From positions 7,433,415-7,497,414 of the forward strand of contig NZ_CP075691.1 in the NCBI RefSeq assembly GCF_020026305.1: a stretch of 64,000 nucleotides of DNA, read 5' to 3'. This document shows positions 1 to 8,545 of this stretch, piece by piece; the first letter of the stretch is position 1, and every line of letters starts with the position of its first letter. The notes below the pieces were generated by a model. That model worked only from the letters and a program-made list of their open reading frames with translations. It was not told the origin of the DNA and made no database searches. The translations under genes and the position numbers were made by a program. Source of the DNA: Streptomyces sp. 135 (GTDB lineage: Bacteria; Actinomycetota; Actinomycetes; Streptomycetales; Streptomycetaceae).

Positions 1-366
1 GACTATCTCGACCGCACGAACGAGGAGACGTACGCGTACGTCAACACGTTCTTCTGGGCGGCGGCCCGGGCCCCGCGCCCCGAGTACTTCCTCGGCACGC
101 TCTGCTACCTGGAGTCCAGCATCCTCTACGCCTTCAAGTGCTTCGCCGCGGCGGCGCAGCGGCTCGACCTCAAGGGCGCCCGCTACTACACCGAGCACCT
201 GCACATCGACCACTTCCACGCCAAGGAACTCCAGGTCGCCATCAGGGAGTTCGACGCCGAGGCCGACCTGCACCCGGTGAAGGTATGGGCCGGGTTCAAG
301 ATGGCCAGCGAGGTCATCGGCGGCGCCACCGAGGCGGCGGTCGCCTCCGCGCTCAAGGCGGCCTGA
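1..366 (+). CDS. Iron-dependent heme-oxygenase-like protein (C-terminal part)
   Basis: The frame is open from the first base, so the N-terminus lies outside the window; 121 codons remain. The helical sequence with conserved acidic and histidine residues (YYTEHLHIDHFHAKELQ near the middle) fits the heme-oxygenase-like diiron fold (iron-containing redox enzyme family, Haem_oxygenas_2). These proteins bind metal and oxidise small substrates; the substrate here is unknown. The stop codon is immediately followed by the GTG of a Rieske protein, so the two are co-transcribed and probably work together, the Rieske protein supplying electrons. Family assignment is fairly secure; function is inference. 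Confidence 0.75.
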   Translation, partial: DYLDRTNEETYAYVNTFFWAAARAPRPEYFLGTLCYLESSILYAFKCFAAAAQRLDLKGARYYTEHLHIDHFHAKELQVAIREFDAEADLHPVKVWAGFKMASEVIGGATEAAVASALKAA

Positions 367-618
367 GTGGACGACGCCACCATCGAGCAGGTGGGCGATG
401 ACAAGCTCCGGGTGCGGGTCGGCGGGCGGGAGTTCGAGGTGGACGCGGCCTGCCCGCACCGCAAGGGCTTCCTCGCCCACGGCTATGTGAACGCCGCGCG
501 GCTGCGGATCACCTGCCCCCTGCACCACTCCAGCTTCTCGCTGGAGACGGGCGAGGCGATCACCGGGCCCACCGACCGGCGCCTGTGCACCCGGGAGACC
601 ACCCCACCCGCCGGCTGA
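367..618 (+). CDS. Small Rieske [2Fe-2S] protein
   Basis: An 83-residue protein starting with GTG directly after the preceding stop. It has both halves of the Rieske cluster motif: C-P-H at residues 29-31 and C-P-L-H at 50-53, spaced as in stand-alone Rieske ferredoxins. It has no signal peptide or membrane anchor, so it should be a cytosolic electron carrier. The tight coupling to the heme-oxygenase-like gene suggests it feeds electrons to that protein. The C-terminus is short after the second half-motif, so it is near minimal for a Rieske fold. Confidence 0.85.
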   Translation: MDDATIEQVGDDKLRVRVGGREFEVDAACPHRKGFLAHGYVNAARLRITCPLHHSSFSLETGEAITGPTDRRLCTRETTPPAG

Positions 619-621
619 CCC

Positions 622-1614
622 CTACGGCTGCAACAGGGCGGCGGGCGCCGGGCCGCCGCCCCGGAATCCGCCGTCCGGCACATCGAGTAGGCGCCGCTCC
701 CGCGCCGCCGCAAGGAACTCACCCACCCGCGACCGCCGCCTCAGCGTCGCGCCGCAGCCGTCCCCGCCCGCCAGGATCGCCGCCGCCAGCGCGTCCGCGG
801 CGCCCGGCGCGCCCTGCTCGGCGGCGCGCCGCTCGCCGTGCAGCAGGACGAAGTCGACCGAGCCGAGCTCCGGCAGGCCCGCCCGGTCCGGGACGCGGAC
901 CAGGCCCGGCGGGATCAGCCCGCGCGAGTGCGCCATCACGCCGAGGCCCGCGCGGGCCGCCGCCACCAGGCCGTTGAGGCTGCCGCTGGTGCACGCCACG
1001 CGCCAGGCACGGCCGCGCCGCTCCAGCGCCTCGAAGGCGAGGGCGCGGGTGATGCCCGGCGGCGGATAGACGATCAGCGGCACCGGGCGTTCGGGGTCCA
1101 GGCGCAGCCGTTCGGAGCCGATCCACACCAGCTGGTCGTGGCGGACCAGTTCGCCGCGCGGGTCCTCCGGGCGCCGCTTGGCGAGCACCAGGTCGAGCTT
1201 GCCCGCGTCCAGCCGCTCGTGGAGCGTGCCGGAGAGCTCGACGGTCAGCTCCAGGTCGACGTCCGGGTGGTCGTGCCGGAAGGACTCCAGGATGTCGGTG
1301 AGCCGGGTGAGGACGAAGTCCTCCGACGCCCCGAACCGCAGCCGCCCGCCGAGCCGCGTCCGGGTGAAGAACGCCGCCGCCTGCTCGTGCACCGCGAGGA
1401 TCCGCCGGGCGAAGCCGAGCATCGCCTCGCCGTCCTCGGTCAGCTCGACGGTGTGGGTGTCACGGGTGAACAGCGGCCGCCCGGTGGCGTCCTCCAGGCG
1501 GCGCACGTGCTGGCTCACCGTCGACTGGCGCAGGCCGAGACGCCGGGCGGCCTGCGTGAAGCTCAGCGTCTGGGCCACCGCGAGGAAGGTGCGGAGCTGC
1601 GAAGGGTCGTACAC
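622..1614 (-). CDS. LysR-family transcriptional regulator
   Basis: 330 residues from a GTG start chosen because the family N-terminus (YDPSQLRTFLAVAQTLSFT) begins there. The N-terminal winged helix (QAARRLGLRQSTVSQHVRRLE) is followed by a LysR substrate-binding domain. It is divergent from the adjacent SBF-type transporter across 148 bases, the classic arrangement in which the LysR protein controls its neighbour and itself. The 3' end lies only 3 bases from the end of the Rieske gene on the other strand. The inducer is unknown. Confidence 0.9.
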   Translation of the reverse strand: MYDPSQLRTFLAVAQTLSFTQAARRLGLRQSTVSQHVRRLEDATGRPLFTRDTHTVELTEDGEAMLGFARRILAVHEQAAAFFTRTRLGGRLRFGASEDFVLTRLTDILESFRHDHPDVDLELTVELSGTLHERLDAGKLDLVLAKRRPEDPRGELVRHDQLVWIGSERLRLDPERPVPLIVYPPPGITRALAFEALERRGRAWRVACTSGSLNGLVAAARAGLGVMAHSRGLIPPGLVRVPDRAGLPELGSVDFVLLHGERRAAEQGAPGAADALAAAILAGGDGCGATLRRRSRVGEFLAAARERRLLDVPDGGFRGGGPAPAALLQP

Positions 1615-1628
1615 GCCACCAGCGTAGT

Positions 1629-1665
1629 ACCGCTCATCGCGATCCGTGATGACAGTGAGAGCGGT
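1629..1665. promoter_or_regulatory. Candidate LysR operator in divergent promoter
   Basis: Nested inverted repeats lie between the LysR gene and the transporter: outer arms ACCGCTC (1629-1635) and GAGCGGT (1659-1665), and inner arms TCATC and GATGA. LysR proteins usually bind dyads in such divergent regions; assignment to this regulator is inference from position. Confidence 0.45.
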
Positions 1666-1700
1666 GTACTGGATTCCCGATCGCACCGGACAGGAGGATC

Positions 1701-1766
1701 ATGGAGAGGGCACGTTCCGGCCGAAGGCCGGATTTCGCCCCCCACCGAGAGCATGGAGCACCGTGA
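1701..1766 (+). CDS. Possible leader peptide coupled to transporter
   Basis: A 21-codon frame begins with ATG three bases after a perfect AGGAGG (1692-1697). It ends in a TGA that overlaps the GTG start of the transporter (GTGA, 1763-1766). The peptide is rich in Arg, Pro and His and resembles no known family. The overlap would couple transporter translation to passage through this frame. The ribosome-site spacing is short and the region is GC-rich, so it could be chance. Confidence 0.3.
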   Translation: MERARSGRRPDFAPHREHGAP

Positions 1767-2818
1767 AACGCCTGAAGTGGCCGTCGTGGATGCCGGTCGA
1801 CCCCTACATCGTGGCGCTGCTCGCGATCGTCGGGATCGCGGCCCTGGTGCCCGCCCGCGGCACCGCCGCCGATGTCGCCTCCGGGGCCTCCACCGCCGCC
1901 GTCTCGTTCCTCTTCTTCCTCTACGGGGCCCGGCTGTCGACCCGCGAGGCGCTCGACGGGCTCAAGCACTGGCGGCTGCACGTCACGGTCCTCGTCTGTA
2001 CGTTCCTCGTCTTCCCGCTGCTCGGACTCGCGGCGAAGGGGCTCGTGCCCTACGTCCTGACACCCGCCCTCTACAGCGGTTTCCTCTTCCTCACGCTGGT
2101 GCCGTCGACGATCCAGTCGTCCATCGCCTTCACCTCCATCGCCCGCGGCAACGTCCCCGCGGCCATCTGCGCGGGCTCCTTCTCCTCGCTCGCCGGCATC
2201 CTGCTCACCCCGCTGCTCGCGGCGGCCCTGCTCGGCAGCAGGGGCGGCGGCTTCTCGGCGGACTCCGTCGTCAAGATCGTGCTGCAACTGCTCGTGCCGT
2301 TCGTCGCCGGGCAGCTCCTGCGCCGCTGGATCGGCGGCTTCGTCACACGGCACAAGAAGGTCCTCGGGTACGTGGACCGCGGCTCGATCCTGCTCGTCGT
2401 CTACACCGCCTTCAGCCAGGGCATGGTGCAGGGCATCTGGAGCCAGGTCACCCCGTGGCGGCTGCTCGCGCTGCTCGGCGTCGAGGCGGTGCTGCTCACC
2501 GTGATGCTGACGCTGACCTGGTACGGCGCCAAGCGGCTCGGCTTCGGCCGCGGCGACCGCGTCGCCATCCAGTTCGCCGGGTCGAAGAAGTCCCTGGCCG
2601 CCGGGCTGCCCATGGCGAGCGTCCTGTTCGGGGCGCACGCCTCCCTCGCCGTCCTGCCGCTGATGCTCTTCCACCAGATGCAGCTGATGGTCTGCGCGGT
2701 CATCGCCAAGCGCCGCTCGCGCGATCCGCGCGACTTCGACGGCGAGGAGCCGCTCAGCGCGGCTCCGCAAGGCGCAGCGTCACGAACCGCGGCCGGTACA
2801 GCGCCACGTTCCGGTTGA
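1763..2818 (+). CDS. Bile acid:sodium symporter-family (SBF-like) transporter
   Basis: 351 residues with about nine to ten hydrophobic segments. It matches the SBF-like membrane family (bile acid:Na+ symporter superfamily, YfeH/PF13593 type), including the conserved LVPSTIQSSIAFTSIARGN and FAGSKKSLAAGLPMA stretches. It is an inner-membrane transporter of organic anions or metabolites, substrate unknown. GTG 1763 is preferred because GGAG lies four bases upstream and hydrophobic sequence starts soon after. It is transcribed divergently from a LysR gene. Its 3' end overlaps the convergent DUF4185 gene by 65 bases. Confidence 0.85.
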   Translation: MKRLKWPSWMPVDPYIVALLAIVGIAALVPARGTAADVASGASTAAVSFLFFLYGARLSTREALDGLKHWRLHVTVLVCTFLVFPLLGLAAKGLVPYVLTPALYSGFLFLTLVPSTIQSSIAFTSIARGNVPAAICAGSFSSLAGILLTPLLAAALLGSRGGGFSADSVVKIVLQLLVPFVAGQLLRRWIGGFVTRHKKVLGYVDRGSILLVVYTAFSQGMVQGIWSQVTPWRLLALLGVEAVLLTVMLTLTWYGAKRLGFGRGDRVAIQFAGSKKSLAAGLPMASVLFGAHASLAVLPLMLFHQMQLMVCAVIAKRRSRDPRDFDGEEPLSAAPQGAASRTAAGTAPRSG

Positions 2819-4013
2819 CGTTCGCCTGCGCGCTCGCGGGCACCGGGTCCAGCCAGTTCACGTCGTAGCTCAGCACCACGCGCCCGTCCCCGCCGAGCGC
2901 CGGGTGGGCCTGCGGGTTGTACGCCGCCGTGTCCTGACGCGGCGCGGCGTCCTTCGGCAGCGGCGCCTCGAACCCCTTGGCGGGGCCGTGCCAGGGCCCG
3001 GTGGGGGAGCAGGACCAGTACGACGTGACGGTGGTCAGCCCCTCGGTGCCCGCGGCCATGGTGAACAGCACATACGTGCCCTCGTCCCGCACCACGGTGA
3101 ACGCGCTGCCCACCCCCTTGCGCTTCCCGTCCCCGAGGACCGGCCGTGACGTGGCCCCGCGCCCCCACTCCTCGCCGTCCCAGTACTCCCACGCGTCCGC
3201 CTCGGCGAGCCTGCCGTGCGGGACCCGCGCGACATGGGCGTGCGAGGACGGCCGCGAGGTGGCCTGGGCGTCCGTGCCGCCGAAGACGTACGTCCAGCCG
3301 TCGTCGTCGACCGCCGCCGCGCCGTACAGGACCCGCTTCTCCGGGTCCTTCACGCCCTGCTGGTCGGAGACCTTCACGATGCCCTCGACGCGCAGGTCGG
3401 GCAGGGAGAGCGTGGCGACCTCCGTGGCGAGGGGGACGCCGTAGATCCAGGGGCCCTGGCTCGCCATGCGGGTCCACAGCAGTACGCGTACGACCTGCTC
3501 GTCCGAGCCCGGCGAGCGGGGCTCGACGCGCGCCGCCACCGGCCAGCGCCACTGCTGGGGGGCCGGGTCGGCGAAGAGGGGAGTGGGGAGGGTGCGGCTG
3601 AGGGTGCCCGAGCGGGACATCACCACGGCGGAGTTGCGCACCATCGGCGCGTTGGTGTCCCGCCAGGTGTGGGGTTGGCCCGCCGGGTTGGGCGGGGCGT
3701 GGACCTGGCCGAGGAAGGTGTCGGAGAACAGCCACAGGACGCGCCCGTCCGGCAGCCGCACCGAATGGGTGCCGTCCCCGCCGGTCCAGTCGTCGGACCG
3801 CGTCCCGTCGTCGCCGTAGCGCGCGAACTCCCCCGTCGCCTTGTCGTCGGCCGACCAGGACGCCACGGCCTTGGGGCGGCACGCCGCGTCGGGCGCGCCC
3901 TCCCGGTCGTCTTCCGGGAGGGCGATGAGCAGGACGGCCGCGCAGGCGACGGCGAGCAGCAGGACCAGCCAGATCCCGCCGCCCGCGCCACCGCGCCGTT
4001 CTCGGTCGGACAC
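2754..4013 (-). CDS. DUF4185 domain protein, membrane-anchored
   Basis: 419 residues. One N-terminal hydrophobic segment (residues 13-30) follows a short basic stretch, so the protein is an anchored or exported type II protein. The rest resembles DUF4185/DUF5005 beta-propeller-like proteins, which are predicted sugar-acting extracellular proteins (WLFSDTFLG, TNAPMVRNSAVV and YVFGGTD segments). It lies 10 bases downstream of the sialidase gene on the same strand, so the two probably form one transcript and act on the same extracellular glycans. No catalytic residues can be assigned. Confidence 0.75.
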   Translation of the reverse strand: MSDRERRGGAGGGIWLVLLLAVACAAVLLIALPEDDREGAPDAACRPKAVASWSADDKATGEFARYGDDGTRSDDWTGGDGTHSVRLPDGRVLWLFSDTFLGQVHAPPNPAGQPHTWRDTNAPMVRNSAVVMSRSGTLSRTLPTPLFADPAPQQWRWPVAARVEPRSPGSDEQVVRVLLWTRMASQGPWIYGVPLATEVATLSLPDLRVEGIVKVSDQQGVKDPEKRVLYGAAAVDDDGWTYVFGGTDAQATSRPSSHAHVARVPHGRLAEADAWEYWDGEEWGRGATSRPVLGDGKRKGVGSAFTVVRDEGTYVLFTMAAGTEGLTTVTSYWSCSPTGPWHGPAKGFEAPLPKDAAPRQDTAAYNPQAHPALGGDGRVVLSYDVNWLDPVPASAQANVNRNVALYRPRFVTLRLAEPR

Positions 4014-4023
4014 GCCGGGGACG

Positions 4024-5961
4024 TTAGTTGCTGCCGCGCACGCGGTCCATGGGGAGCCGGGTGACGGTGTCCCGTGTCACAGGAGCCTCACCGGTGCGCA
4101 GGGCTTCCACCTCCGCGTCGCTCAGGGCTTTGTCGTACACCGCCACGTCGTCGACCGACCCGGTGAAGTGGGCGCGGCTGTCCATGCGTTGCCCGATGTG
4201 CACGCCGAAGGCGGAGTTGCGGCTGACCGAGCCCGGCACGTCCGCGGCGGTGACCTGCTCCCCGTCGAGGAAGAGCGTGAGCCGCCCGTCGCCGCGCCGC
4301 AGTGCGATGTGGTGCCACTCGCCGTCGTTGTACGCGCCCGTGGTGCGCACGAAGGCGGACCTCGGCGGCGCGGCGCCCTCGCGCGTGGTGATCAGGCCGG
4401 TGACGCGGTCGCTCGCCGGCTCGCCGCGCAGCCACACCTGCGGCTGGTTGGTGCCGATGCCGCCCATCCACAGCAGCGGCTGCTCACCGCTGGTCGCGGT
4501 GTAGCGGAACCACATCGAGGCGGTGAAGTCCTTGGTGCCGAGCGGCAGTTGGCGGTGGAAGGGCAGGCGTACGGCGTCGTCCGCGCCGTCGAGGGAGAGC
4601 GCCCCGCCGAAGCGTCCCGGGGCCGCTCGTGCCCCGCCGAGCACGGCCGCGGCGCGGGCACCCGGGGCGTGGTCGCGGGTCGTCGGGTCGGTGCCCCGGC
4701 GCGGCTTCAGCCAGTCCTCCGTGAAGCGGGCGAAGCGGATCTCGTCACGCGCGTCGACCGCGCCGGCCTCGTACAGCAGGCCGGTATGCGAGCCGTCGGC
4801 CCGCACCAGGTCGGAGTAGCCGGACCAGTCCGTGGTCACCGTCGTGCCCCGGTCGACGCTGTCCCAGGTCCGGCCGCCGTCGTAGGAGGAGCGGATCTGC
4901 ATCGTGCGGCGCCGGTCGGGGTCGCCGGGGCAGGCGAGCAGCATCCGCTTGCCCGACGGGAGGGTGGAGCACTGCACTTGGGGCGCGTAGAGGTCCGGGA
5001 CCGCCCGGAAGGGGGCGGTGAAGGAGTCGCCGCCGTTCCGGCTGACCGCCTGGGTGCGGTGGCCGAGGTCGGTGCCGTCCTGCTCGCGCCCGCTGACGTG
5101 GAGCGCCCCGTCGGGCCGCTCGGTGACGGTCATCTCGGACGGCTTCTGGCGGAACGTGCCGTCGGCGGCGACCGGGTACGAGTCCGTGGCGCCGATCCGC
5201 CAGTGGTCGCCGCCGTCGTCGCTGACGACCAGCGCCGCGTGGTTGGCGCTTATCCGGCTGCCGTCCCACGTCTCGGCGTTGACGGCGAGGACGAGCCGTC
5301 CCGCGTGCCGGCCGCGGGTCAGCTGGACGCCGTGCACGGGGCCGGTCGCGTACCAGGAGTTCCAGTTCTCCGGCAGGATCTCCTCGCTCAGGTCGCGCGG
5401 CGGCGACCAGGTGCGGCCGTCGTCGTCGCTGTACTGGAGGTGGGGCGTGCGGTCGCAGGGGATGTCGCAGTTCTTGCCGTCCGTGCGTCCGGTGTTGAAG
5501 GTCTCCGCGAGCAGGATCCGGCCGCTCTCGCGGTCCACGACGGGCGCCGGATTGCCGTGGGTGTCGCCCCCGCCCTCGTTGATGACCTGGAGCGGGCCCC
5601 AGGTGCGGCCCCCGTCGTGCGAGCGCTTGAGCACCAGGTCTATGTCGCCCGCGTCGCCGCAGTTGTCGACCCGGCCCTCGGCGAAGGCGAGCAGCGTGCC
5701 CTTGGTCGTCCTCACGACGGCCGGGATGCGGAAGCAGGCGTATCCCGGGTCCTGGGAGGCCTTGAACAGCACCTGCTCCTCGAACGGCGCCGTCCGTTCG
5801 GGCGCGGCCTGCGCCCCGGGAGCGGGCAGCAGGGCCCCGACGGACACGACGGCCGCGGCGGTCAGGGCGGCGGTGGCGGTGCGGAGGGATCTGAGACGTA
5901 CGCGGAGGCTGGATCTCGATGGATCCGAAGGGCTCGTTGGGTGCGGCGACAGCGACGACAT
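4024..5961 (-). CDS. Secreted exo-alpha-sialidase (GH33) with LamG domain
   Basis: 645 residues from ATG 5961, which is followed by a signal peptide with an AQA cleavage site near residue 52. The catalytic propeller has the FRIP motif (YACFRIPAV) and five Asp boxes of the S-x-D-G-G-x-x-W type (for example SHDGGRTWG and SYDGGRTWD), diagnostic of BNR sialidases. The C-terminal 200 residues form a LamG/concanavalin-like carbohydrate-binding domain ending in typical DDVAVYDKALS sequence. It should release terminal sialic acids outside the cell. It is followed by the DUF4185 gene. Confidence 0.92.
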   Translation of the reverse strand: MSSLSPHPTSPSDPSRSSLRVRLRSLRTATAALTAAAVVSVGALLPAPGAQAAPERTAPFEEQVLFKASQDPGYACFRIPAVVRTTKGTLLAFAEGRVDNCGDAGDIDLVLKRSHDGGRTWGPLQVINEGGGDTHGNPAPVVDRESGRILLAETFNTGRTDGKNCDIPCDRTPHLQYSDDDGRTWSPPRDLSEEILPENWNSWYATGPVHGVQLTRGRHAGRLVLAVNAETWDGSRISANHAALVVSDDGGDHWRIGATDSYPVAADGTFRQKPSEMTVTERPDGALHVSGREQDGTDLGHRTQAVSRNGGDSFTAPFRAVPDLYAPQVQCSTLPSGKRMLLACPGDPDRRRTMQIRSSYDGGRTWDSVDRGTTVTTDWSGYSDLVRADGSHTGLLYEAGAVDARDEIRFARFTEDWLKPRRGTDPTTRDHAPGARAAAVLGGARAAPGRFGGALSLDGADDAVRLPFHRQLPLGTKDFTASMWFRYTATSGEQPLLWMGGIGTNQPQVWLRGEPASDRVTGLITTREGAAPPRSAFVRTTGAYNDGEWHHIALRRGDGRLTLFLDGEQVTAADVPGSVSRNSAFGVHIGQRMDSRAHFTGSVDDVAVYDKALSDAEVEALRTGEAPVTRDTVTRLPMDRVRGSN

Positions 5962-5974
5962 GGTGCGGCCCGCC

Positions 5975-6060
5975 TTTCGTGGCGACTGCGATGGCGACGG
6001 CGACAGCGACTGCTTGACAGCGATATGACCGACTGCGACTGGACATCTGGACATCCCACG
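5975..6060. repeat. Short repeats upstream of sialidase
   Basis: Between the sialidase start and the next gene, the sequence contains iterated CGACNG hexamers (about 5980-6012) and a direct repeat of CTGGACAT (6041-6057). The position suggests promoter or operator repeats for the sialidase, but no regulator can be named. Confidence 0.35.
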
Positions 6061-6137
6061 TCCTATGTGCGAGCCATAGACGGTACTGAGGGCCACCGCA
6101 CCTCACAAGAACCATGCGTCGGGCAACCGCGCGTCGG

Positions 6138-7061
6138 TCACGGCACGAGGACCACCTTCCCGAGATTGCTCCGCCCCTCGATCGCCGCGTGGGCGAGGGC
6201 CGCGTCCTCCAGCGCGAACCGCCCGTGCACGGCGGGCCGCAGCTCACCCGCCTCGAACAGGCGCCACAGCTCCCGCCGCCACGCCTCGTACACCGCAGGC
6301 CTGCCGCGCGCGATCAGCGCCATCCGGAAGCCGATGACCGACTTGGCGCCGACGAGCAGGTCGTACGCCGCCACGGTGCCGCCGCCCGAGCTGTAGGCCA
6401 CCAGCCGGCCGTGCGGGGCAAGGGATCTGACGGCGGGTGACAGCAGGCCGCCGCCCACCGCGTCCAGGACGTAGTCGACCGGCTCGCCCCAGTCCTCGCG
6501 GTCGTACGTGATGATGTCATCGGCGCCGAGCCCGCGCACGAAGCCGGCCTTGCCGGAGTCGGACACGGCGCCCACGACGCGCCCGGCCCCCCGCGCCTTC
6601 GCCAGCTGCACGGCGAGATGGCCGACCCCGCTCGCCGCGGCCGTGACGAGCGCGGCCTCGCCGGGTGCGGGGCGCGCGGCCTCCAGCGCGCCGAACGCGA
6701 CGAGCCCTGAGCGGACCAGCGCGACGGCGTCGACCGCGCTCGCCCCGTCCGGGACCGGGGAGGCCATGGCGGTGTGCAGCAGGGCGTAGTCGGCGTACCC
6801 GTGCCCGAAGACGAGCCCTGTCACCCGGTCGCCCGGCGCATGGCCGCGGGCGCCCTCGCCGAGCGCGACGACCTCCCCGGCGATCTCGCCGCCGAGCGCG
6901 ATCGGCTCGCGCTGCTCACGGACCTTGCGGACGACGGGCAGCGTGACGCCGGCGGCCTCGACGCGCACGAGCAGTTCGCCGGGGCCCGGCTCGGGGACGG
7001 GGGCCTCCTCCAGGAACAGGACCTCGGGGCCGCCGCCGTGTTCGTACCGGACGCGACGCAT
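6138..7061 (-). CDS. Zinc-free quinone oxidoreductase-type dehydrogenase (MDR family)
   Basis: 307 residues. The N-terminal GroES-like domain is followed by a Rossmann domain with AASGVGHLAVQLA, the NADPH-binding signature of quinone oxidoreductases. The zinc-ligand cysteines of alcohol dehydrogenases are absent. ATG 7061 is preferred because the family N-terminus MRRVRYEHGGGPEVL begins there. It is divergent from a MarR regulator across 96 bases holding two similar palindromes, so it is the likely target of that regulator. It probably reduces quinones or reactive carbonyls in the cytosol. Confidence 0.88.
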   Translation of the reverse strand: MRRVRYEHGGGPEVLFLEEAPVPEPGPGELLVRVEAAGVTLPVVRKVREQREPIALGGEIAGEVVALGEGARGHAPGDRVTGLVFGHGYADYALLHTAMASPVPDGASAVDAVALVRSGLVAFGALEAARPAPGEAALVTAAASGVGHLAVQLAKARGAGRVVGAVSDSGKAGFVRGLGADDIITYDREDWGEPVDYVLDAVGGGLLSPAVRSLAPHGRLVAYSSGGGTVAAYDLLVGAKSVIGFRMALIARGRPAVYEAWRRELWRLFEAGELRPAVHGRFALEDAALAHAAIEGRSNLGKVVLVP

Positions 7062-7092
7062 CCGCACCACCTCCAGAGTGGCCAGGCAATCA

Positions 7093-7134
7093 TTGGGAGT
7101 CCCAACGGTAAGTGTGTTTCGTTGGGAAGTCCAA
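7093..7134. promoter_or_regulatory. Paired MarR-type operators
   Basis: TTGGGAGTCCCAA (7093-7105) is a perfect 13-base palindrome. A second site, TTGGGAAGTCCAA (7122-7134), lies 29 bases away centre to centre. Extended by two bases each, the sites are near mirror images (CATTGGGAGTCCCAACG and CGTTGGGAAGTCCAATG). They occupy the divergent promoter between the oxidoreductase and the MarR gene, as expected for autoregulation and co-control. Confidence 0.7.
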
Positions 7135-7157
7135 TGAATCTTCGCTAGGCTCGGTCC

Positions 7158-7613
7158 ATGCCCACGACGCCGCCCGCCCCCAGCACCATCCGCACCCTCC
7201 CCAGCTGGCTGCTCGGCCGCGCGGCCGCCCGCGGCCGGAGCCTCGTCGCCGAAGCGCTCGCGCAGGAGGGGCTGAAGATGTGGCACCACGTGGTGCTCGC
7301 CGCCGTCGCGGACCTCGGCCCGGTCGCCCAGGCGGAGCTGGGCCGCAGCGTCCTGCTCGACCCGAAGGACATGGTCGGGGTGATCAACGACCTCCAGGCA
7401 GGCGGCTTCGTCGACCGCGCGCCCGATCCCACGGACCGCCGCAAGAACGCCATCACCGTCACCGCCGAGGGAAAGCGGCTCGTGGCCCGCTGCACCCGGG
7501 CCGCCGAGCGGGCCAACGACGCCCTCCTCGCGCCCCTTTCGGCCGGCGAGCGCGAGCGGTTCCTGGAGATGCTGACCCGGGTCTCAGGAATCCCGGAGGA
7601 CGGCGCGTCCTGA
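7158..7613 (+). CDS. MarR-family transcriptional regulator
   Basis: 151 residues with the winged-helix signature of the family: helix LGRSVLLDPKDMVGVINDL, then the wing DPTDRRKNAITVTAEGKRL. Such proteins repress divergent detoxification genes and release DNA on binding phenolics or on oxidation. Its likely target is the divergent oxidoreductase and itself, through the two palindromes in the shared promoter. There are few cysteines, so ligand binding is more likely than thiol sensing; the ligand is unknown. Confidence 0.92.
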   Translation: MPTTPPAPSTIRTLPSWLLGRAAARGRSLVAEALAQEGLKMWHHVVLAAVADLGPVAQAELGRSVLLDPKDMVGVINDLQAGGFVDRAPDPTDRRKNAITVTAEGKRLVARCTRAAERANDALLAPLSAGERERFLEMLTRVSGIPEDGAS

Positions 7614-7689
7614 GGCGGGTGGCCCGGTCGGCGCAGGGGGCGCTCCCCGCCGGCCGGGACGGCGCCGCCGTGCGGTGGGTGGCCCGGGG

Positions 7690-8538
7690 TCAGCCCTGGG
7701 CGGCCGCGGCCCGCAGGGCGACGCGGTGCTCGCCCGCGTACACGTTCATGGAGGAGCCGCGCAGGAAACCGATCAGCGTCAGACCGGTCTCGGCGGCCAG
7801 GTCGACCGCGAGCGAGGACGGCGCCGAGACCGCGGCGAGCACCGGTATGCCCGCCATCACCGCCTTCTGGGCGAGCTCGAAGGAGGCCCGGCCCGAGACG
7901 AGCAGGATCGCGCGCGACAGCGGGAGCCGCCCCTCCTGAAGGGCCCGGCCGACGAGCTTGTCGACGGCGTTGTGCCGCCCCACGTCCTCCCGTACGTCGA
8001 GCAGCTCCCCCTCCTCGGAGAAGAGCGCCGCCGCGTGCAGGCCCCCGGTCCTGTCGAAGACCCGCTGCGCCGCGCGCAGCCGGTCGGGCAGGACCGCGAG
8101 GAGCTCCACACCGAGCCGCACCGGTGGGGTGTCGGCGATCGGGAAGCGGGCCGTGGTGCGGACCGCGTCCAGGCTCGCCTTGCCGCACAGGCCGCAGGAC
8201 GAAGTGGTGTAGACGTTGCGCTCCAGCGTGATGTCGGGGAGCACGACACCCGGGGCGGTCCTCACGTCGACGACGTTGTACGTGTTGGAACCGTCGGCGG
8301 TCGCCCCGGCGCAGTACACGATCGACTGGAGCTCGTCGGCCGCGCCGAGCACGCCCTCACTGACCAGGAACCCCGCCGCGAGCGCGAAGTCGTCGCCCGG
8401 CGTGCGCATGGTGATGGCGAGCGGCCTGCCGTTCAGCCGGATCTCCAGGGGTTCCTCGGCGACCAGGGTGTCGGGCCGCTCGGAGACGTGCCCGTCCCGG
8501 ATCCGGATGACCTTGCGTCGCTCCGTGACTCGTCCCAT
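7690..8538 (-). CDS. fdhD: Formate dehydrogenase accessory sulfurtransferase FdhD
   Basis: 282 residues. FdhD passes sulfur from a cysteine desulfurase to the molybdenum cofactor of formate dehydrogenases. The catalytic C-G-L-C motif is present at residues 115-118, and the Asp-Val-Gly-Arg-His-Asn segment (DVGRHNAVDKLVG) is intact. Immediately upstream on the same strand lies only a C-terminal scrap of a formate-dehydrogenase iron-sulfur protein, so its usual operon partners are gone from this site. It may serve a dehydrogenase elsewhere. Confidence 0.95.
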   Translation of the reverse strand: MGRVTERRKVIRIRDGHVSERPDTLVAEEPLEIRLNGRPLAITMRTPGDDFALAAGFLVSEGVLGAADELQSIVYCAGATADGSNTYNVVDVRTAPGVVLPDITLERNVYTTSSCGLCGKASLDAVRTTARFPIADTPPVRLGVELLAVLPDRLRAAQRVFDRTGGLHAAALFSEEGELLDVREDVGRHNAVDKLVGRALQEGRLPLSRAILLVSGRASFELAQKAVMAGIPVLAAVSAPSSLAVDLAAETGLTLIGFLRGSSMNVYAGEHRVALRAAAAQG

Positions 8539-8545
8539 GTCCTGA

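Noticed and set aside
838..2868. Long plus-strand open frame across the LysR gene and the transporter
   Set aside because: The composition is low-complexity and it is out of frame with the clear transporter sequence; the LysR gene on the other strand explains the open frame.
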